From positions 1-43,031 of IMG/VR virus record IMGVR_UViG_3300043437_000855: a stretch of DNA of 43,031 bases; one strand, 5' to 3'. This stretch comes from a virus. The position numbers and the translations under genes are program-made. The notes under the pieces were generated by a model, which was given only the letters and a program-made list of their open reading frames with translations, did not search any database and was not told the origin of the DNA. Shown in pieces: positions 1 through 11,366 of the stretch (its first letter is position 1; each line of letters begins with the position of its first letter).

Positions 1-2
1 CG

Positions 3-2975
3 CAGGGCGAGCAAGGCATTCAAGGCGTGCAAGGCCCCACTGGCCCACAAGGCGCAACTGGCCTGACTGGCGCTACTGGCCTGCAGGGCGAGCAGGGCAT
101 TCAAGGCGTGCAAGGCCCCACTGGCCCACAAGGCGCAACTGGCCTGACTGGCGCTACTGGCCTGCAGGGCGAGCAGGGCATTCAAGGCGTGCAAGGCCCC
201 ACTGGCCCGCAAGGCGCAACTGGCGTAACTGGCGCTACTGGCCCGCAGGGCGAGCAGGGCATTCAGGGCGTGCAAGGCCCGACTGGCCCGCAAGGCGCTA
301 CCGGCTTGACAGGCGCTACTGGCTCGCAGGGCGAGCAAGGCCCGCAGGGCGAGCAAGGCCCGCAAGGTGCTACCGGCCCGCAAGGCGAGCAAGGCCCGCA
401 GGGCGAGCAAGGCCCACAAGGCGAGCAAGGCCCGCAAGGTGCTACCGGCCCGCAAGGCGAGCAAGGCCCGCAGGGCGAGCAAGGCCCACAAGGCGAGCAA
501 GGCCCGCAGGGCGAGCAAGGCCCACAGGGCGAGCAAGGCCCGCAAGGCGACATTGGCCCGCAGGGCGAGCAAGGTCCACAGGGACAGATTGGCCCGCAAG
601 GTGAACAAGGTCCGCAAGGACAGACTGGGCCTACTGGCGCAACTGGCAGCACAGGCCCGCAGGGTGCGACCGGATCGACGGGGGAGACTGGACCTGAAGC
701 TCTTTGGAACTTCACTGGCGCTTATAGCGGCGGTGCTTCTTACGCCGTTGGTGACATTGCTACCTACAGTGGATCAACGTGGTATCGAATTGATGCTCAT
801 GGAGGCAACGTCGGTGACACTCCAGTCGAAGGATCATTCTGGACGGAGATTGCTGCGGAGGGTGTGCAAGGCCCTACAGGCCCGCAGGGCGACACTGGGC
901 CGCAGGGCTCTATCGGTTCGCAAGGCTCTACTGGTCCGCAAGGCTCGGTAGGTCCGCAGGGTGCTACCGGCCCGCAAGGCGCTACTGGCCCGCAAGGCGA
1001 GCAAGGCCCGCAGGGCGAACAAGGCCCGACTGGCCCGCAAGGCCCACAAGGCGCTACTGGCCCGCAAGGCGAGCAAGGCCCGCAAGGCGCTACTGGCCCG
1101 CAAGGCGCTACTGGGCCGCAAGGCGAGCAAGGCCAGACTGGCCCGCAAGGCTCACAAGGCGCTACTGGCCCACAAGGCGCTACTGGCCCGCAAGGCGAGC
1201 AAGGCCCGCAGGGCGCTACTGGTCCGCAAGGCCCGCAGGGCGCTGCTGGTCCACAGGGAACGACCGGGGCAACCGGGCTTGGCTTGATAACCGGGGGGTT
1301 AGAAGGACAAATATTAGCTAAAAACTCTGATACATCATATGACACAATTTGGATAGACAATTATACAAGCGATATTCGAATAGTAGTAAAAAATGTTGCT
1401 GCAAATACTTTAGTCAAAGGTGAAGTTGTAATGGCAACTGGCGCCGTAGGTGATCGTATTGAAGTTGACAGGGCCGTGACTGACGGATCTATTGGCGTTG
1501 AATATCTGATGGGTGTCGTCCTCTCCCCGATTTCAAGCGAGGCGGAGGGTTATATTGTTTTAGTCGGAGAAGTAACAAATCTTGATACGGATGTCTGGGC
1601 GGTAGGAACCCTTCTTTATTCAGATCCAGATTCTCCCGGCGATTTTACAACAATAAAGCCCTCGGCTCCGGCTATAGATCTTCCTATTGCAATAGTTACA
1701 CGATCTCAGCAATCGTCGGGGAGAATTTTTGTGCGTATGTGGTCTCAAGGCCAGACGATAGTTGAACTGTATGATGTATTAGTTACTTCTCCAACTGGAG
1801 GTGATGTCTTAGTCTATGATGACACTCAAAATCTTTGGGTTAATTCACAGTTGGTAGGGCCAACTGGCCCGCAAGGCGCAACTGGCCCACAAGGCGCAAC
1901 TGGCCCGCAGGGCGCAACTGGCCCGCAAGGCGCTACCGGCCCACAGGGCGAACAAGGCATTCAAGGCGTGCAAGGCCCGACTGGCCCGCAAGGCGCTACT
2001 GGCCCACAAGGCGAACAAGGCATTCAAGGCGTGCAAGGCCCGACTGGCCCGCAAGGCGCTACTGGCCCGCAGGGCGAGCAGGGCATTCAAGGCGTGCAAG
2101 GCCCAACTGGCCCGCAAGGCGCTACTGGCCCACAAGGCGAACAAGGCATTCAAGGCGTGCAAGGCCCAACTGGCCCGCAAGGCGCTACTGGCCCACAAGG
2201 CGAACAAGGCATTCAAGGCGTGCAAGGCCCAACTGGCCCGCAAGGCGCTACCGGCCCACAAGGCGCAACCGGAACCACTGGCGCTACCGGGGCCACTGGC
2301 GCTGGGGGATCTGGATTCGCCCCGGCCGATATCATCAGTAGAACTCCAACTTTATCGGGAGGGATTGCGACTTATGAGATAGTTGCTGGTGATATAGGCA
2401 ATATGATTGCGATTTCATATCTTGACAATGATCCCGTAGAAGTTTTAATCCCAGAAGATTTAACTTTAGAATTTGGAGATAGAATTGAAATCGTTGCTGC
2501 CCATTATGGTACGCCATTTTCATTCAAATTTTCTGTTGATTCTAATGTTGGAGTTATAACTGCCATAGACAGATTAGCACAGGCAAGGTCTTTATTATCA
2601 ACGATAGTTTTAACATATATCTCTGAAGAGGGAGATCCATTAACTCAATATTGGCTTTTAACGGGAGACTTAGCAGAGATTCAAAATATTTCTGAACAAA
2701 CAGATGCTTATACTTTTACAGCGGCAGACGCTGGCAAGCTTGTTACTATAAGCTCATCTACAGCAGAGGATGCTACTATAGATGATAACTTGAATCTTGC
2801 CATTGGCCAAAGTATTGATATTATGCAAACAGGAACGGGGCAAGTTACTATAGTGGGATCAGGAGCCTCTGTGAATGGCACGCCGGGCTTGAAGTTACGA
2901 GCACAATATTCGGCGGCAACTATTTACTGCACGGGACCTGACACATATATCGCCGTGGGAGACTTGAGTGCCTAA
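3..2975 (+). CDS. Collagen-like fibre protein (5' end outside window)
   Basis: The reading frame is open to the left edge, so the true start lies upstream; the GTG at 27 is only the first internal candidate. Most of the protein is uninterrupted G-X-Y triplets ([15 protein letters not shown]), which form trimeric collagen-like stalks in phage fibres. Three globular parts interrupt it: a W/Y-rich module at about 700-860 (WNFTGAY, YAVGD, GSTWY) resembling CBM5/12-type carbohydrate binders; a beta-rich domain at about 1372-1750 ([11 protein letters not shown]) of a type seen in phage fibres; and a distal region from about 2335 that seems to hold two diverged copies of one domain, each ending near a GDLA/GDLS motif. 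The stop overlaps the next GTG by 8 nt. Attachment to tail or to capsid cannot be decided from sequence; SPP1 gp12 is a precedent for a collagen-like capsid protein. Confidence 0.9.
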   Translation, partial: QGEQGIQGVQGPTGPQGATGLTGATGLQGEQGIQGVQGPTGPQGATGLTGATGLQGEQGIQGVQGPTGPQGATGVTGATGPQGEQGIQGVQGPTGPQGATGLTGATGSQGEQGPQGEQGPQGATGPQGEQGPQGEQGPQGEQGPQGATGPQGEQGPQGEQGPQGEQGPQGEQGPQGEQGPQGDIGPQGEQGPQGQIGPQGEQGPQGQTGPTGATGSTGPQGATGSTGETGPEALWNFTGAYSGGASYAVGDIATYSGSTWYRIDAHGGNVGDTPVEGSFWTEIAAEGVQGPTGPQGDTGPQGSIGSQGSTGPQGSVGPQGATGPQGATGPQGEQGPQGEQGPTGPQGPQGATGPQGEQGPQGATGPQGATGPQGEQGQTGPQGSQGATGPQGATGPQGEQGPQGATGPQGPQGAAGPQGTTGATGLGLITGGLEGQILAKNSDTSYDTIWIDNYTSDIRIVVKNVAANTLVKGEVVMATGAVGDRIEVDRAVTDGSIGVEYLMGVVLSPISSEAEGYIVLVGEVTNLDTDVWAVGTLLYSDPDSPGDFTTIKPSAPAIDLPIAIVTRSQQSSGRIFVRMWSQGQTIVELYDVLVTSPTGGDVLVYDDTQNLWVNSQLVGPTGPQGATGPQGATGPQGATGPQGATGPQGEQGIQGVQGPTGPQGATGPQGEQGIQGVQGPTGPQGATGPQGEQGIQGVQGPTGPQGATGPQGEQGIQGVQGPTGPQGATGPQGEQGIQGVQGPTGPQGATGPQGATGTTGATGATGAGGSGFAPADIISRTPTLSGGIATYEIVAGDIGNMIAISYLDNDPVEVLIPEDLTLEFGDRIEIVAAHYGTPFSFKFSVDSNVGVITAIDRLAQARSLLSTIVLTYISEEGDPLTQYWLLTGDLAEIQNISEQTDAYTFTAADAGKLVTISSSTAEDATIDDNLNLAIGQSIDIMQTGTGQVTIVGSGASVNGTPGLKLRAQYSAATIYCTGPDTYIAVGDLSA
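27..350 (+). repeat. 81-bp tandem repeat in the collagen stalk
   Basis: Four near-identical 81-bp units start with GTGCAAGGC at 27, 108, 189 and 270. Each encodes 27 residues, nine G-X-Y triplets, including the GEQGIQGVQ block. The fourth decays into shorter GPQGEQ repeats. The DNA identity, not just the protein pattern, points to recent tandem duplication. Confidence 0.9.
331..630 (+). repeat. Short-period GPQGEQ repeats (9/18 bp)
   Basis: Dense 9- and 18-bp repeats built from GGCCCGCAGGGCGAGCAA-type units encode GPQGEQ triplets with occasional GAT. They are substrate for slippage and recombination, so stalk length probably differs between related phages and the assembly here could be collapsed. 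Confidence 0.85.
1968..2270 (+). repeat. 63-bp tandem repeat in the collagen stalk
   Basis: Units starting with GTGCAAGGC recur at 1968, 2031, 2094, 2157 and 2220, a 63-bp period encoding 21 residues. It shares the GEQGIQGVQ block with the 81-bp array at the left edge but lacks six residues (GLTGAT-like), so the two arrays look like length variants of one ancestral unit. Confidence 0.9.
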
Positions 2976-3816
2976 CACTCTGGGAATTTTAGGATCAAGC
3001 GTTGGCCCGCAAGTAACGATCAGCGGGGCAAGCACGGATGTCGTAACCAACATCTCTGGCGCTAACTATCGGGTTGTGACTTGGCTTGGCTCCGGCTCAT
3101 TGGTTGTTGCCGCAGGCGAGACTCTGCCGGTGGATTATCTCGTGGTTGCTGGAGGGGCAGGTGGCGGTGCTCAGGTTGGGTTGACTAATCCGCCCGGTGG
3201 CGGTGGCGCAGGTGGTGTGTTGTCCGGTAGCACCAACTTGGCTGTCAACACCTACAACGTTGTTGTGGGGCAAGGTGGAGCCGGTAAGACGTATGCGGGC
3301 GCTCAGGTGCGGGGGGACAACGGCAACAATTCGTCGTTTGGTGCAAGCATTACGGCTACTGGTGGCGGTGCTGGCGGTGTGCCGGGTTTGGACGCTGGTG
3401 TGGCTGGCGGTTCAGGCGGCGGAGCGTGCCGCACGGGAGCAGTTGGCACAGGCACATCGGGTCAAGGCAACAACGGTGGAGCAGGCATTGACGTTGCCCC
3501 TCGTGCCGGTGGCGGCGGTGGTGGTGCTGGTGCTGCTGGTGCGGCAGCGGCGTCAAGCGCAGGCGGCAACGGCGGCGCTGGTGTGCAAAGTTCGATCACC
3601 GGCACGGCAATCTTTTATGGCGGTGGAGCGGGTGGCGGCTCGAACGGCGGCACCGCTGGTACAGGTGGCAGCGGTGGCGGTGCTGCTGGTATCACTGCGC
3701 TAGGCAACGGCAATAGCGGCACCGATGGTCGTGGCGGTGGAGCGAGTGGTAGCGCCGGGAGTTTTAAGGGCGGCGACGGCGGAGACGGAGTTGTAATCGT
3801 GAGGTGGCGCGTGTGA
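2968..3816 (+). CDS. Glycine-rich adhesin-like fibre protein
   Basis: A 282-residue protein starting with GTG, preceded by GGAG at good spacing and overlapping the collagen gene by 8 nt. After about 75 ordinary residues it turns into glycine-rich runs ([23 protein letters not shown]) and ends in a hydrophobic strand GVVIVRWRV. This matches the layout of polyglycine type II sandwich domains, known from the receptor-binding adhesin gp38 of Salmonella phage S16, where host range is set by loops between glycine helices. Position directly after the collagen stalk suggests it caps that fibre. The base composition is GC-richer than the connector and tail genes. Receptor-binding function is inferred. 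Confidence 0.75.
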   Translation: MPNTLGILGSSVGPQVTISGASTDVVTNISGANYRVVTWLGSGSLVVAAGETLPVDYLVVAGGAGGGAQVGLTNPPGGGGAGGVLSGSTNLAVNTYNVVVGQGGAGKTYAGAQVRGDNGNNSSFGASITATGGGAGGVPGLDAGVAGGSGGGACRTGAVGTGTSGQGNNGGAGIDVAPRAGGGGGGAGAAGAAAASSAGGNGGAGVQSSITGTAIFYGGGAGGGSNGGTAGTGGSGGGAAGITALGNGNSGTDGRGGGASGSAGSFKGGDGGDGVVIVRWRV

Positions 3817-4097
3817 GCGAGAAGATGTATGCGGCTGAATTAAGTGAATCCAATGTTGTATTGCGCGTGATCGTGGGATCGGCGGAATGGGCGATTGAAA
3901 ATCTTGGCGGAACTTGGGTAGAATCGGAGAGTAAGATTGGTATTGACTGGGTTTTGTTTGGCGACGAACTCCGCCCTCCAGCACCATTCGCTTCTTGGAT
4001 CTGGTCTGATGGTCAATGGGTTTCGCCTATTCTCATGCCAATACAAGGGGAATGGATCTGGGACGAGGATAGTTTGTCTTGGTTAGAAAATTTATAA
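3813..4097 (+). CDS. Small Trp-rich fibre-associated protein
   Basis: I prefer the GTG at 3813, which overlaps the preceding TGA as GTGA; a GTG at 3804 and an ATG at 3825 are in frame. The roughly 94-residue product has a C-terminal half with PPAPFASW, then W..P..MP and finally WDEDSLSWLE. Short proteins with this PPxPFxSW...W...P.P...WDE...W pattern are common beside tail fibre genes in cyanophages and other aquatic phages. Function is unknown; chaperone or fibre accessory are guesses. Confidence 0.7.
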   Translation: MSEKMYAAELSESNVVLRVIVGSAEWAIENLGGTWVESESKIGIDWVLFGDELRPPAPFASWIWSDGQWVSPILMPIQGEWIWDEDSLSWLENL

Positions 4098-4100
4098 TTT

Positions 4101-4129
4101 TTGATTGATAAACTTGATAATGGTAAACT
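4101..4129 (+). promoter_or_regulatory. Promoter for the 4136 cassette, probably leaderless
   Basis: TTGATT at 4101-4106, a 17-nt spacer and TAAACT at 4124-4129 with an extended TGG just before it. Only 6 nt separate the -10 box from the ATG at 4136, and there is no Shine-Dalgarno, so transcription probably starts at or next to the A of the start codon. Confidence 0.65.
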
Positions 4130-4135
4130 AATAAT

Positions 4136-4528
4136 ATGGAGTTAAACAGAGATCTTGAAATTTATCAAGGCGACGACTTCGCTCACACCGTCACTGTCTA
4201 TGACACTGAGGGTGAGCTTTTTCAGTTCGGCAATGAGCACTCTTTTTCTGCTCGAATCTGCGAAGCCGGAGAGACAAGCCTCAGCGTTCCCGGAGATGAA
4301 GTGATCGGCACTACCGATTTTATTTGTACAAAAAATAATGGCATTCCCGGCATTGTTAATCTCTCAATCGATGCAGATGTAACAAAAGATGCAATTCCGG
4401 GTAGACATTGGTTTGAACTGAAGATGATCACCGATCCCGGAGGCGGCTCTCCAGACATTGTTTTAACTCTTTTTTCGGGGCTAGCTATTATTCATCCAGA
4501 AACTACTAAAATTACTGGAGAAGAATAA
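4136..4528 (+). CDS. Small beta-rich fibre-adapter-like protein, copy 1
   Basis: A 130-residue protein, paralogous to the one at 7332. Shared landmarks are an early QGDDF/QGNTF, a central AR-ICEAGET versus EIREAGET, and IPGRHWFEL versus PPGRHWYDI near the end. Both sit immediately before a collagen-like gene with which they overlap by one base. The pattern resembles small Ig/beta-sandwich domains of baseplate or fibre attachment proteins, but I cannot name a family with certainty. The ATG lies 6 nt after a -10 box, so the mRNA is probably leaderless. Confidence 0.8.
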   Translation: MELNRDLEIYQGDDFAHTVTVYDTEGELFQFGNEHSFSARICEAGETSLSVPGDEVIGTTDFICTKNNGIPGIVNLSIDADVTKDAIPGRHWFELKMITDPGGGSPDIVLTLFSGLAIIHPETTKITGEE

Positions 4529-7050
4529 TGCATGATATTAATGCACAATCGATTACAACTGAATTAAACTTAATTGACGGAAATAGCACGATTGTAAATG
4601 TACAGGCCGGTGTACCCGGCATACAAGGTCCGGCGGGCTCTACGGGGCCTACAGGCCCCTCTGGAGGGCCAATAGGACCAACGGGGGCAACAGGCCCGAC
4701 AGGACTTCCGGGGCTTCAAGGAACGACTGGGCCACAGGGATCGACTGGGCCAACCGGGGCAACGGGAGCCTCTTCTAGTATACCCGGACCAACTGGTACA
4801 ACAGGCGCTACTGGATCATCGATTACAGGAGCAACAGGTCCGCAAGGCCCACAGGGCGCAACCGGGGTGGTTGGGGCCACAGGGCCGGAGGGTGCTCAGG
4901 GAGAGGCTGGACCAACAGGACCAACTGGCGTTCAAGGTTCTACTGGACCAACCGGCAGAACAGGGCCGACTGGACTGTCTGGCACTGGGGCGACTGGGCC
5001 GCAGGGTGCATCTGGGCCAACGGGGCCGCAGGGAGATGCTGGCGTTACTGGCCCGCAGGGCGCAAATGGCCCGCAAGGTGCTACGGGAATGCAGGGCGAC
5101 TCTGGGCCGCAAGGTGACTCTGGGCCTACTGGCGCTACTGGCCCGCAAGGCGTCACTGGACCGCAAGGTGCCGCTGGCCCTACCGGACCACAAGGCCCCG
5201 CTGGCTCGCAAGGTGAAATTGGCCCACAAGGAGCGAATGGCCCGCAAGGCGCTACCGGCCCGCAAGGCTCTGTTGGTCCACAAGGAGCGACGGGCTCTCA
5301 AGGCCCTACTGGCCCGCAGGGAGATGCTGGCGCTACTGGCCCGCAAGGCGCTACTGGCCCGCAAGGCTCAACTGGCGCAACTGGGTCTCAAGGCGCTATA
5401 GGACCGAGTGGACCGACTGGAGCAACCGGAGCGACTGGCGTTGCCGGAGCAACCGGCGCAACTGGTCCTCAAGGCGAAACGGGATCTCAGGGTGTCACGG
5501 GCGTCACGGGGGAACAAGGTCCGACAGGAGCGACAGGCCCTCAAGGCGCTAATGGTCAATCATCATCTTTATATCCTTATCGAATTAAGAAAAATACTTT
5601 GACTGGCGATCCGGGCAATAGCTATTTACTTTACAATAATAATACTGAAATTTTAGCTACACAAATTAATATTAGCCATATTGACAAAGATGGGTTTGAT
5701 GTTGACGTCTTTTTGGCACTAGTCAATATTGGTGATATTTTTCTGATACAAGACGCCGGTGAGTCTGATAATTATCAGCAATGGCAGGTTTCATCTTCAC
5801 CGACAATTCAGGCGGGGTATGTTGAATTCCCAGTTACATTGCTGGACTCGGACGGAACCGGCACTACTGGATTTAACAACAATCTTGAAGTTTTATTGCT
5901 TTTAGCTTTATCCGGGCCGGAAGGTGCTACTGGATCGACAGGCACTACTGGCGCTACTGGCTCTACTGGCGCTACTGGCCCACAAGGCGCCAGCGGCCCG
6001 CAAGGCGCAACAGGTCCGCAGGGCGACACTGGTCCGCAGGGTGCAACGGGACCGCAGGGTGCTCAAGGCTTGACCGGCGACACCGGCCCGCAGGGCGCTG
6101 CTGGGCCGCAGGGCGCAGCCGGGCCGCAGGGTGCGACGGGGCCGCAGGGTGCGACTGGCGCAAATGGGGCTACCGGCCCTCAGGGTGCTACTGGTGCCTT
6201 CATCTCAACTTGGGAAGGCGAGTGGGATTCAGGGACGGCTTATAGCATCGGTGACATTGTTGTTTATACCGACACCATTACTGGTATTGGTTTGACGGTC
6301 GGGTCGTACATTGCGACGGCGGGTTCCACTAATGAGGCTCCGGTTGTTGGCGGCACGGTCAATACTGCTTATTGGGATTACATTGCGGCTGGGGCTCAGG
6401 GTCCGACCGGTGACACAGGTGCGACTGGCGACACCGGGCCTCAGGGTCCGGCAGGTGCCACCGGTGCGACTGGGGCCACAGGAGCGACCGGAGCAACCGG
6501 AGCGACGGGTGCGACCGGGCTAATCGCAGATCAAGGGTTCATTGCCAACAACTACTACGGGCCTCATATTGCCTCCACTACTTCGATAGCGATGAACGCC
6601 AACCGCACCATCTACGTCCCGATCTACTTGGCAGGAACGCACACGTTCGACAGAATCGGCGTTCGAACGCACTCAAGTTTCAGCGGTACAGCGTCGGTGC
6701 GTCTAGGCATCTATAACAACTCGGCGGGAGCACCTTCGACCGTCGTGCTAGATGCTGGCACCGTGTCGGCAACTGCCGCCTCGACCTTCTATCAGATCAC
6801 GATTAATCAAACGCTCAACGCAGATTGGTACTGGCTTGCGGCAAATACGCAAACGGCTGCTACGACCAACAACTATTGGGGAACGAACGTCAACATTGAC
6901 CCCGGGTTAGCGGGCTACGCCAACGACGGAAACATTCAGTTTAACAACAACTCCCGTTATGAAGGCAGCGTTTCAGGCGCGTTCGCAACAGCGGGCAGCA
7001 CGCTTCAGAACCGTTCTGTTCCGCTCATTGTTCTGAGGAGAGCAACGTGA
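4528..7050 (+). CDS. Collagen-like fibre protein with receptor-tip-like C-terminus
   Basis: An 840-residue protein; the ATG overlaps the preceding TAA (TAATG). The N-terminal ~30 residues ([19 protein letters not shown]) resemble those of the 7706 protein and probably form the virion anchor. Collagen triplets follow (about 4612-5556), then a beta-rich domain (5560-5910), more collagen, a carbohydrate-binding-like insert (6200-6400; [13 protein letters not shown]), a run of GAT repeats, and a distal domain from about 6525 with [13 protein letters not shown] and YWLAA motifs. Tip domains with that motif set recur at the C-termini of many phage fibres. The tip is visibly richer in GC than the connector genes, suggesting exchange of the host-recognition end. 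Confidence 0.9.
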   Translation: MHDINAQSITTELNLIDGNSTIVNVQAGVPGIQGPAGSTGPTGPSGGPIGPTGATGPTGLPGLQGTTGPQGSTGPTGATGASSSIPGPTGTTGATGSSITGATGPQGPQGATGVVGATGPEGAQGEAGPTGPTGVQGSTGPTGRTGPTGLSGTGATGPQGASGPTGPQGDAGVTGPQGANGPQGATGMQGDSGPQGDSGPTGATGPQGVTGPQGAAGPTGPQGPAGSQGEIGPQGANGPQGATGPQGSVGPQGATGSQGPTGPQGDAGATGPQGATGPQGSTGATGSQGAIGPSGPTGATGATGVAGATGATGPQGETGSQGVTGVTGEQGPTGATGPQGANGQSSSLYPYRIKKNTLTGDPGNSYLLYNNNTEILATQINISHIDKDGFDVDVFLALVNIGDIFLIQDAGESDNYQQWQVSSSPTIQAGYVEFPVTLLDSDGTGTTGFNNNLEVLLLLALSGPEGATGSTGTTGATGSTGATGPQGASGPQGATGPQGDTGPQGATGPQGAQGLTGDTGPQGAAGPQGAAGPQGATGPQGATGANGATGPQGATGAFISTWEGEWDSGTAYSIGDIVVYTDTITGIGLTVGSYIATAGSTNEAPVVGGTVNTAYWDYIAAGAQGPTGDTGATGDTGPQGPAGATGATGATGATGATGATGATGLIADQGFIANNYYGPHIASTTSIAMNANRTIYVPIYLAGTHTFDRIGVRTHSSFSGTASVRLGIYNNSAGAPSTVVLDAGTVSATAASTFYQITINQTLNADWYWLAANTQTAATTNNYWGTNVNIDPGLAGYANDGNIQFNNNSRYEGSVSGAFATAGSTLQNRSVPLIVLRRAT

Positions 7051-7286
7051 CCGGCGTCGTTGTGTACGGGCTGGGCGGCCATGACGACTCGTTGCCCAAC
7101 AGCAACATCGTTGAGGTGTACGAGACTCCCCAAACAGGACCACCGCCGCTGGACTCTGTCGGGGCACTCGCCACCCTGCTCGCCGTCACCGAAGTCGTGT
7201 CCGTGCAGGACGCCGCTAACGCTGTCGGGCTGGAACCGCAAGCACTTATTGACGAGGCCGAAGCGTGGGCCGAGTTTGTTGAATAA
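7047..7286 (+). CDS. Small protein following a fibre tip
   Basis: Begins with GTG overlapping the fibre stop (GTGA) and encodes 79 residues. The first half has a GLGGHDDS...NSNIVEVYE stretch; the second half ([14 protein letters not shown]) could form a helix-turn-helix-like pair of helices. Codon use and GC content match the fibre tip just upstream, so the two probably moved together as a unit. Function unknown; a fibre assembly factor is possible. An overlapping frame at 7060-7299 looks like a shadow. Confidence 0.65.
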   Translation: MTGVVVYGLGGHDDSLPNSNIVEVYETPQTGPPPLDSVGALATLLAVTEVVSVQDAANAVGLEPQALIDEAEAWAEFVE

Positions 7287-7288
7287 CA

Positions 7289-7317
7289 TTGGAAGATAAA
7301 TTTTCCTATGATATACT
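7289..7317 (+). promoter_or_regulatory. Promoter for the 7332 cassette
   Basis: TTGGAA at 7289-7294, a 17-nt spacer and TATACT at 7312-7317 with extended TGA (TGATATACT). The predicted start near 7324 leaves only about 8 nt before the ATG at 7332, too short for a normal ribosome binding site. Confidence 0.7.
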
Positions 7318-7331
7318 AGAATTGAGATAAA

Positions 7332-8819
<1,488 letters not shown>

Positions 8820-8826
8820 AGTCTTT

Positions 8827-9681
8827 ATGAACATAAGCGCCTGTTTAATTGTAAAAAACGAGGAAGACCTGCTTTCTCGCTGCCTTGAATCTATTTCTGA
8901 GGCAGATGAAATTGTCATATGCGACACTGGGTCAGAGGATAACACTGTAGAGATCGCTGAGTCTTACGGGGCAAGGGTGATTTATTTCCCTTGGTGTGAC
9001 GACTTTGCGGCCGCAAGGAATTTCGTCAAGGCCCATGCTTCTTTTGACTGGATTTTGAGCATTGATGCCGACGAATTTTTAGAGCCGGGCGGAATGGATA
9101 AAATTCGCAAAGCTATTGATTCATGCGATGAAGATTCTATAAATATTTATATGAAAGCGGAAGTTGGTTATGCCCAGCATCATTTGCCAAGAATTTTTCG
9201 TAAAGAATGCGAGTGGGTGGGTAAAGTTCATGAGGTTCTAAAGTTTCCATCATCAACCTATTGTGACGCAAAGATAACATACGGCTATTCTCCAGCGCAT
9301 GAGAAAGATCCAGATATTGATATGAGAATTCTCGAATCTATTGAGGAGCCAACCTCTAGAGATTTATATTATTTAGCCAGAGAATATTATTACAGGCAGC
9401 GCTGGGAAGATGCGGTCGATATGATTGAACAAAAATACTTGCCTATTGCGAACTGGATGCCAGAGAGGGCTGACGCATGGCTTATGATGGCGAGATGTCT
9501 TTGGAATATGAGCAGAGGCGACGAGGCCAGAACTGCGTGCCTTCAGGCCATTAATAACAATGCTCATTTCAAAGAGGCATTGGTTTTTATGGGAGAGATT
9601 TCTTGGCCAGACAATAGGATGATGTGGTGGAAAATGTCAGAATTTGCAGATAATAGAAATGTTCTTTTTGTTCGCAATTAG
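8827..9681 (+). CDS. Family 2 glycosyltransferase with C-terminal TPR-like helices
   Basis: A 284-residue protein of GT-A fold type. The N-terminus has the classic start ACLIVKNEEDLLSRCL, the nucleotide-binding region CDTGSEDNT, and a DXD-type metal motif in SIDADEF near residue 80. The region from about residue 175 (LYYLAREYYYRQRWEDAV; DAWLMMARCLWNMSRGDEA) looks like TPR helices, a pairing known in bacterial GT2 enzymes that decorate proteins or glycans. It would transfer a sugar from a nucleotide donor, in the cytoplasm. It sits between the fibre genes and the head-tail connectors, so virion proteins, perhaps the Thr-rich collagen stalks, are plausible acceptors; host surface glycans are the alternative. 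Confidence 0.9.
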   Translation: MNISACLIVKNEEDLLSRCLESISEADEIVICDTGSEDNTVEIAESYGARVIYFPWCDDFAAARNFVKAHASFDWILSIDADEFLEPGGMDKIRKAIDSCDEDSINIYMKAEVGYAQHHLPRIFRKECEWVGKVHEVLKFPSSTYCDAKITYGYSPAHEKDPDIDMRILESIEEPTSRDLYYLAREYYYRQRWEDAVDMIEQKYLPIANWMPERADAWLMMARCLWNMSRGDEARTACLQAINNNAHFKEALVFMGEISWPDNRMMWWKMSEFADNRNVLFVRN

Positions 9682-9704
9682 TGGCTTAAAAACTTGAGAT
9701 GTAA

Positions 9705-9710
9705 TATAAT
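9705..9710 (+). promoter_or_regulatory. -10 box for the connector operon, probably leaderless
   Basis: TATAAT ends 6 nt before the ATG at 9717, with no Shine-Dalgarno in the 35-nt gap after the glycosyltransferase. The -35 region is weak. Spacing is the same as at 4136 and close to that at 8827. Confidence 0.55.
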
Positions 9711-9716
9711 TATTCT

Positions 9717-10556
9717 ATGACAACTTATGGTCTGCAAGAGCTTATTAGTGAATCATTCACCTTCCCGGTTGAGCCCGATGAGGGCTCTGTTTCTGTCAAG
9801 GTGAACTACGAGTGGGGCGATCTTGTCGATGAGCCCACAGCCACTGACGAGGGTGACGATGAGTATTCTATTGAATTATCACCAGATCTTATGGTGGCAG
9901 CAGGGGTCTATAGTATTCGTTGGAGCTGCGAAGTTTCCGGTACACCAAAACATTTTAATACTTCATTTTACGTAGAAGAAAAATATATTTCTGAAAATGA
10001 TTTTATGAATATATATGAAGATATGAATACTTCTGAGTACAATAATGATATTTTCAATAGAGCTGAAAGAATTGCTCGTAAAATTATTGACACTTTTTGT
10101 GGACAAAGCTTTCAATTTGTAGGGAACAAGGTTGTAAATAAAGATGGAAATGATAGACAAAAACTTTATATTGGCCGACGACTAGTTCATTTGGACTCAG
10201 TTGAAATGTCTATTGATAATAGAACTGAAGACTATACAGATTTTTGTGATATTGATTGGGGCAGTAGGTATTCTATACAAAGTTCTGAAAAATTTCCGCA
10301 AGGGTCAAGGGTGACTGTCTCCGGAGACTGGGGATGGATTGATCCGCCATCTAATATTAGAGAAGCAACTTCTTTGTTAATTTTGGATATTTTAGAGCAA
10401 AATAGAAGAGAACATCATAGTTATGGAATTCTTAGACTCGATCAAGATACCAACAGAATTGCATTTGATTCATCGATGTTTAGCGAAAGCACGGGGAATA
10501 TAGATGTAGACGTTCTTATTATGGACTACATCTACTGGATTCCAGACTGGATTTGA
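9717..10556 (+). CDS. Head-tail connector (adaptor) protein
   Basis: A 279-residue protein. About 85 N-terminal residues form an apparent beta-rich Ig-like domain (FPVEPDEGSVSVKV...GVYSIRWSC). The rest has the adaptor layout: helices (IFNRAERIARKIIDTFCGQ), a strand region (YIGRRLVHLDSVEMSID), a conserved-looking VTVSGDWGWIDPPSNIREA segment and a last helix (LLILDILEQNRR). Adaptors form the ring beneath the portal. Position at the head of a run ending in the major tail protein supports this. The N-terminal Ig-like extension is longer than in minimal adaptors. Confidence 0.75.
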   Translation: MTTYGLQELISESFTFPVEPDEGSVSVKVNYEWGDLVDEPTATDEGDDEYSIELSPDLMVAAGVYSIRWSCEVSGTPKHFNTSFYVEEKYISENDFMNIYEDMNTSEYNNDIFNRAERIARKIIDTFCGQSFQFVGNKVVNKDGNDRQKLYIGRRLVHLDSVEMSIDNRTEDYTDFCDIDWGSRYSIQSSEKFPQGSRVTVSGDWGWIDPPSNIREATSLLILDILEQNRREHHSYGILRLDQDTNRIAFDSSMFSESTGNIDVDVLIMDYIYWIPDWI

Positions 10557-10557
10557 A

Positions 10558-10926
10558 ATGGCAAGATCTTCGTATATGCGATATACGCATACAGCAGAGT
10601 TGTTGAATAAAACAACGGTAACAAATGATACTGGACAGAGAATGCCGGTATGGTCTGTTGTAACTTCCTCCCTTCGCTGTTTCGCCTCTCCTTCGTCAAT
10701 GAAAGCGTCGTTGAGAGTAACTCCCACTATTGAGCAAGGTGATTTTTTAACTTTCTATGCAGGCCCAGAGGAGAATATAGATTATTCTTCAAGAATTCGA
10801 AATATTAAAAAAAATAACAAAATTATTTTTGCTGGTCCATACGAAGTTCAAGATATTAAAAAAATGATTGGTTTTACTGGTAGTGTTCAATATAAAGAAA
10901 TTACTTTAAAGTTGGTAGTAGAATGA
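10558..10926 (+). CDS. Head closure (stopper) protein-like
   Basis: A 122-residue protein starting 1 nt after the previous stop. The layout is that of head-closure proteins: a strand containing HTAELLNKTTVTNDTGQ, a middle section with TIEQGDFLTFYAGPEENID and a C-terminal FAGPYEVQDIKK followed by strands. In siphoviruses this protein closes the connector after packaging. It overlaps the next gene as ATGA. Assignment rests on gene order and fold-like pattern. Confidence 0.65.
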   Translation: MARSSYMRYTHTAELLNKTTVTNDTGQRMPVWSVVTSSLRCFASPSSMKASLRVTPTIEQGDFLTFYAGPEENIDYSSRIRNIKKNNKIIFAGPYEVQDIKKMIGFTGSVQYKEITLKLVVE

Positions 10927-11366
10927 TTGAATATAAAATGAATATGTCAAATCTTTCTTCGTTAAATAAGTATCAAAAAAAAATAAAAAATGCTACTGGA
11001 AAGACTCAAATTTATGGAGTAATGGCGGCAAGTAGGTTGGCTAGTAGATTATCAAATAATACTGGCAATTATCTTGGCGATAAATCAAGATATTTTAATA
11101 CAAAAGTAGTTCCTATGGGCTTTCAAAGCTCCGTCATCTACTCCAGCACTCACGAAAAAGGCTTGTATATATACTATGGCACAAAACCCCACTCGTATAG
11201 ATCGTCTAAGCCAATGGGTCCATTGCCAGATGGCGGATTCACGATGAGAGTCAATCATCCGGGTGCAGTTGGAAGGAAAAAGCCAATTAATGCTATTGCA
11301 AGACAAGCAATAGCCGAAACTCGAAGAGAGCTTATCAGCGAAATTCGCAAAGGATTGTTGAGATGA
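10923..11366 (+). CDS. Neck / tail completion protein (HK97 gp10-like)
   Basis: A 147-residue basic protein starting in an ATGA overlap. It has a basic helical N-terminus (LNKYQKKIKNATGK), then the characteristic centre with STHEKGLYIYYGTKPH, followed by HPGAVGRKKP and a C-terminal helix. The YGT.PH...HPG order is typical of the HK97 gp10-like family of neck proteins that join tail to head. Its place between head closure and tail terminator agrees. Confidence 0.75.
   Translation: MIEYKMNMSNLSSLNKYQKKIKNATGKTQIYGVMAASRLASRLSNNTGNYLGDKSRYFNTKVVPMGFQSSVIYSSTHEKGLYIYYGTKPHSYRSSKPMGPLPDGGFTMRVNHPGAVGRKKPINAIARQAIAETRRELISEIRKGLLR

Noticed and set aside
367-1287. Plus-strand Ala/Arg/Lys-rich ORFs inside the collagen gene
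   Set aside because: Shifted-frame reading of the same repeats ([11 protein letters not shown]); no domain and no start signal.
263-1360. Long minus-strand ORFs rich in Pro, Cys and Ser opposite the collagen gene
   Set aside because: They are mirror images of GGC-rich G-X-Y repeats; low-complexity (CGPCSPCGP) and overlapping a clear fibre gene. Similar ones at 1845-2261, 4816-5364 and 5808-6163 fall for the same reason.
3197-3703. Alternative plus-strand frame across the glycine-rich gene
   Set aside because: Forced open by GGC/GGT repeats; no ribosome binding site, and the overlapping frame has a proper start and end.
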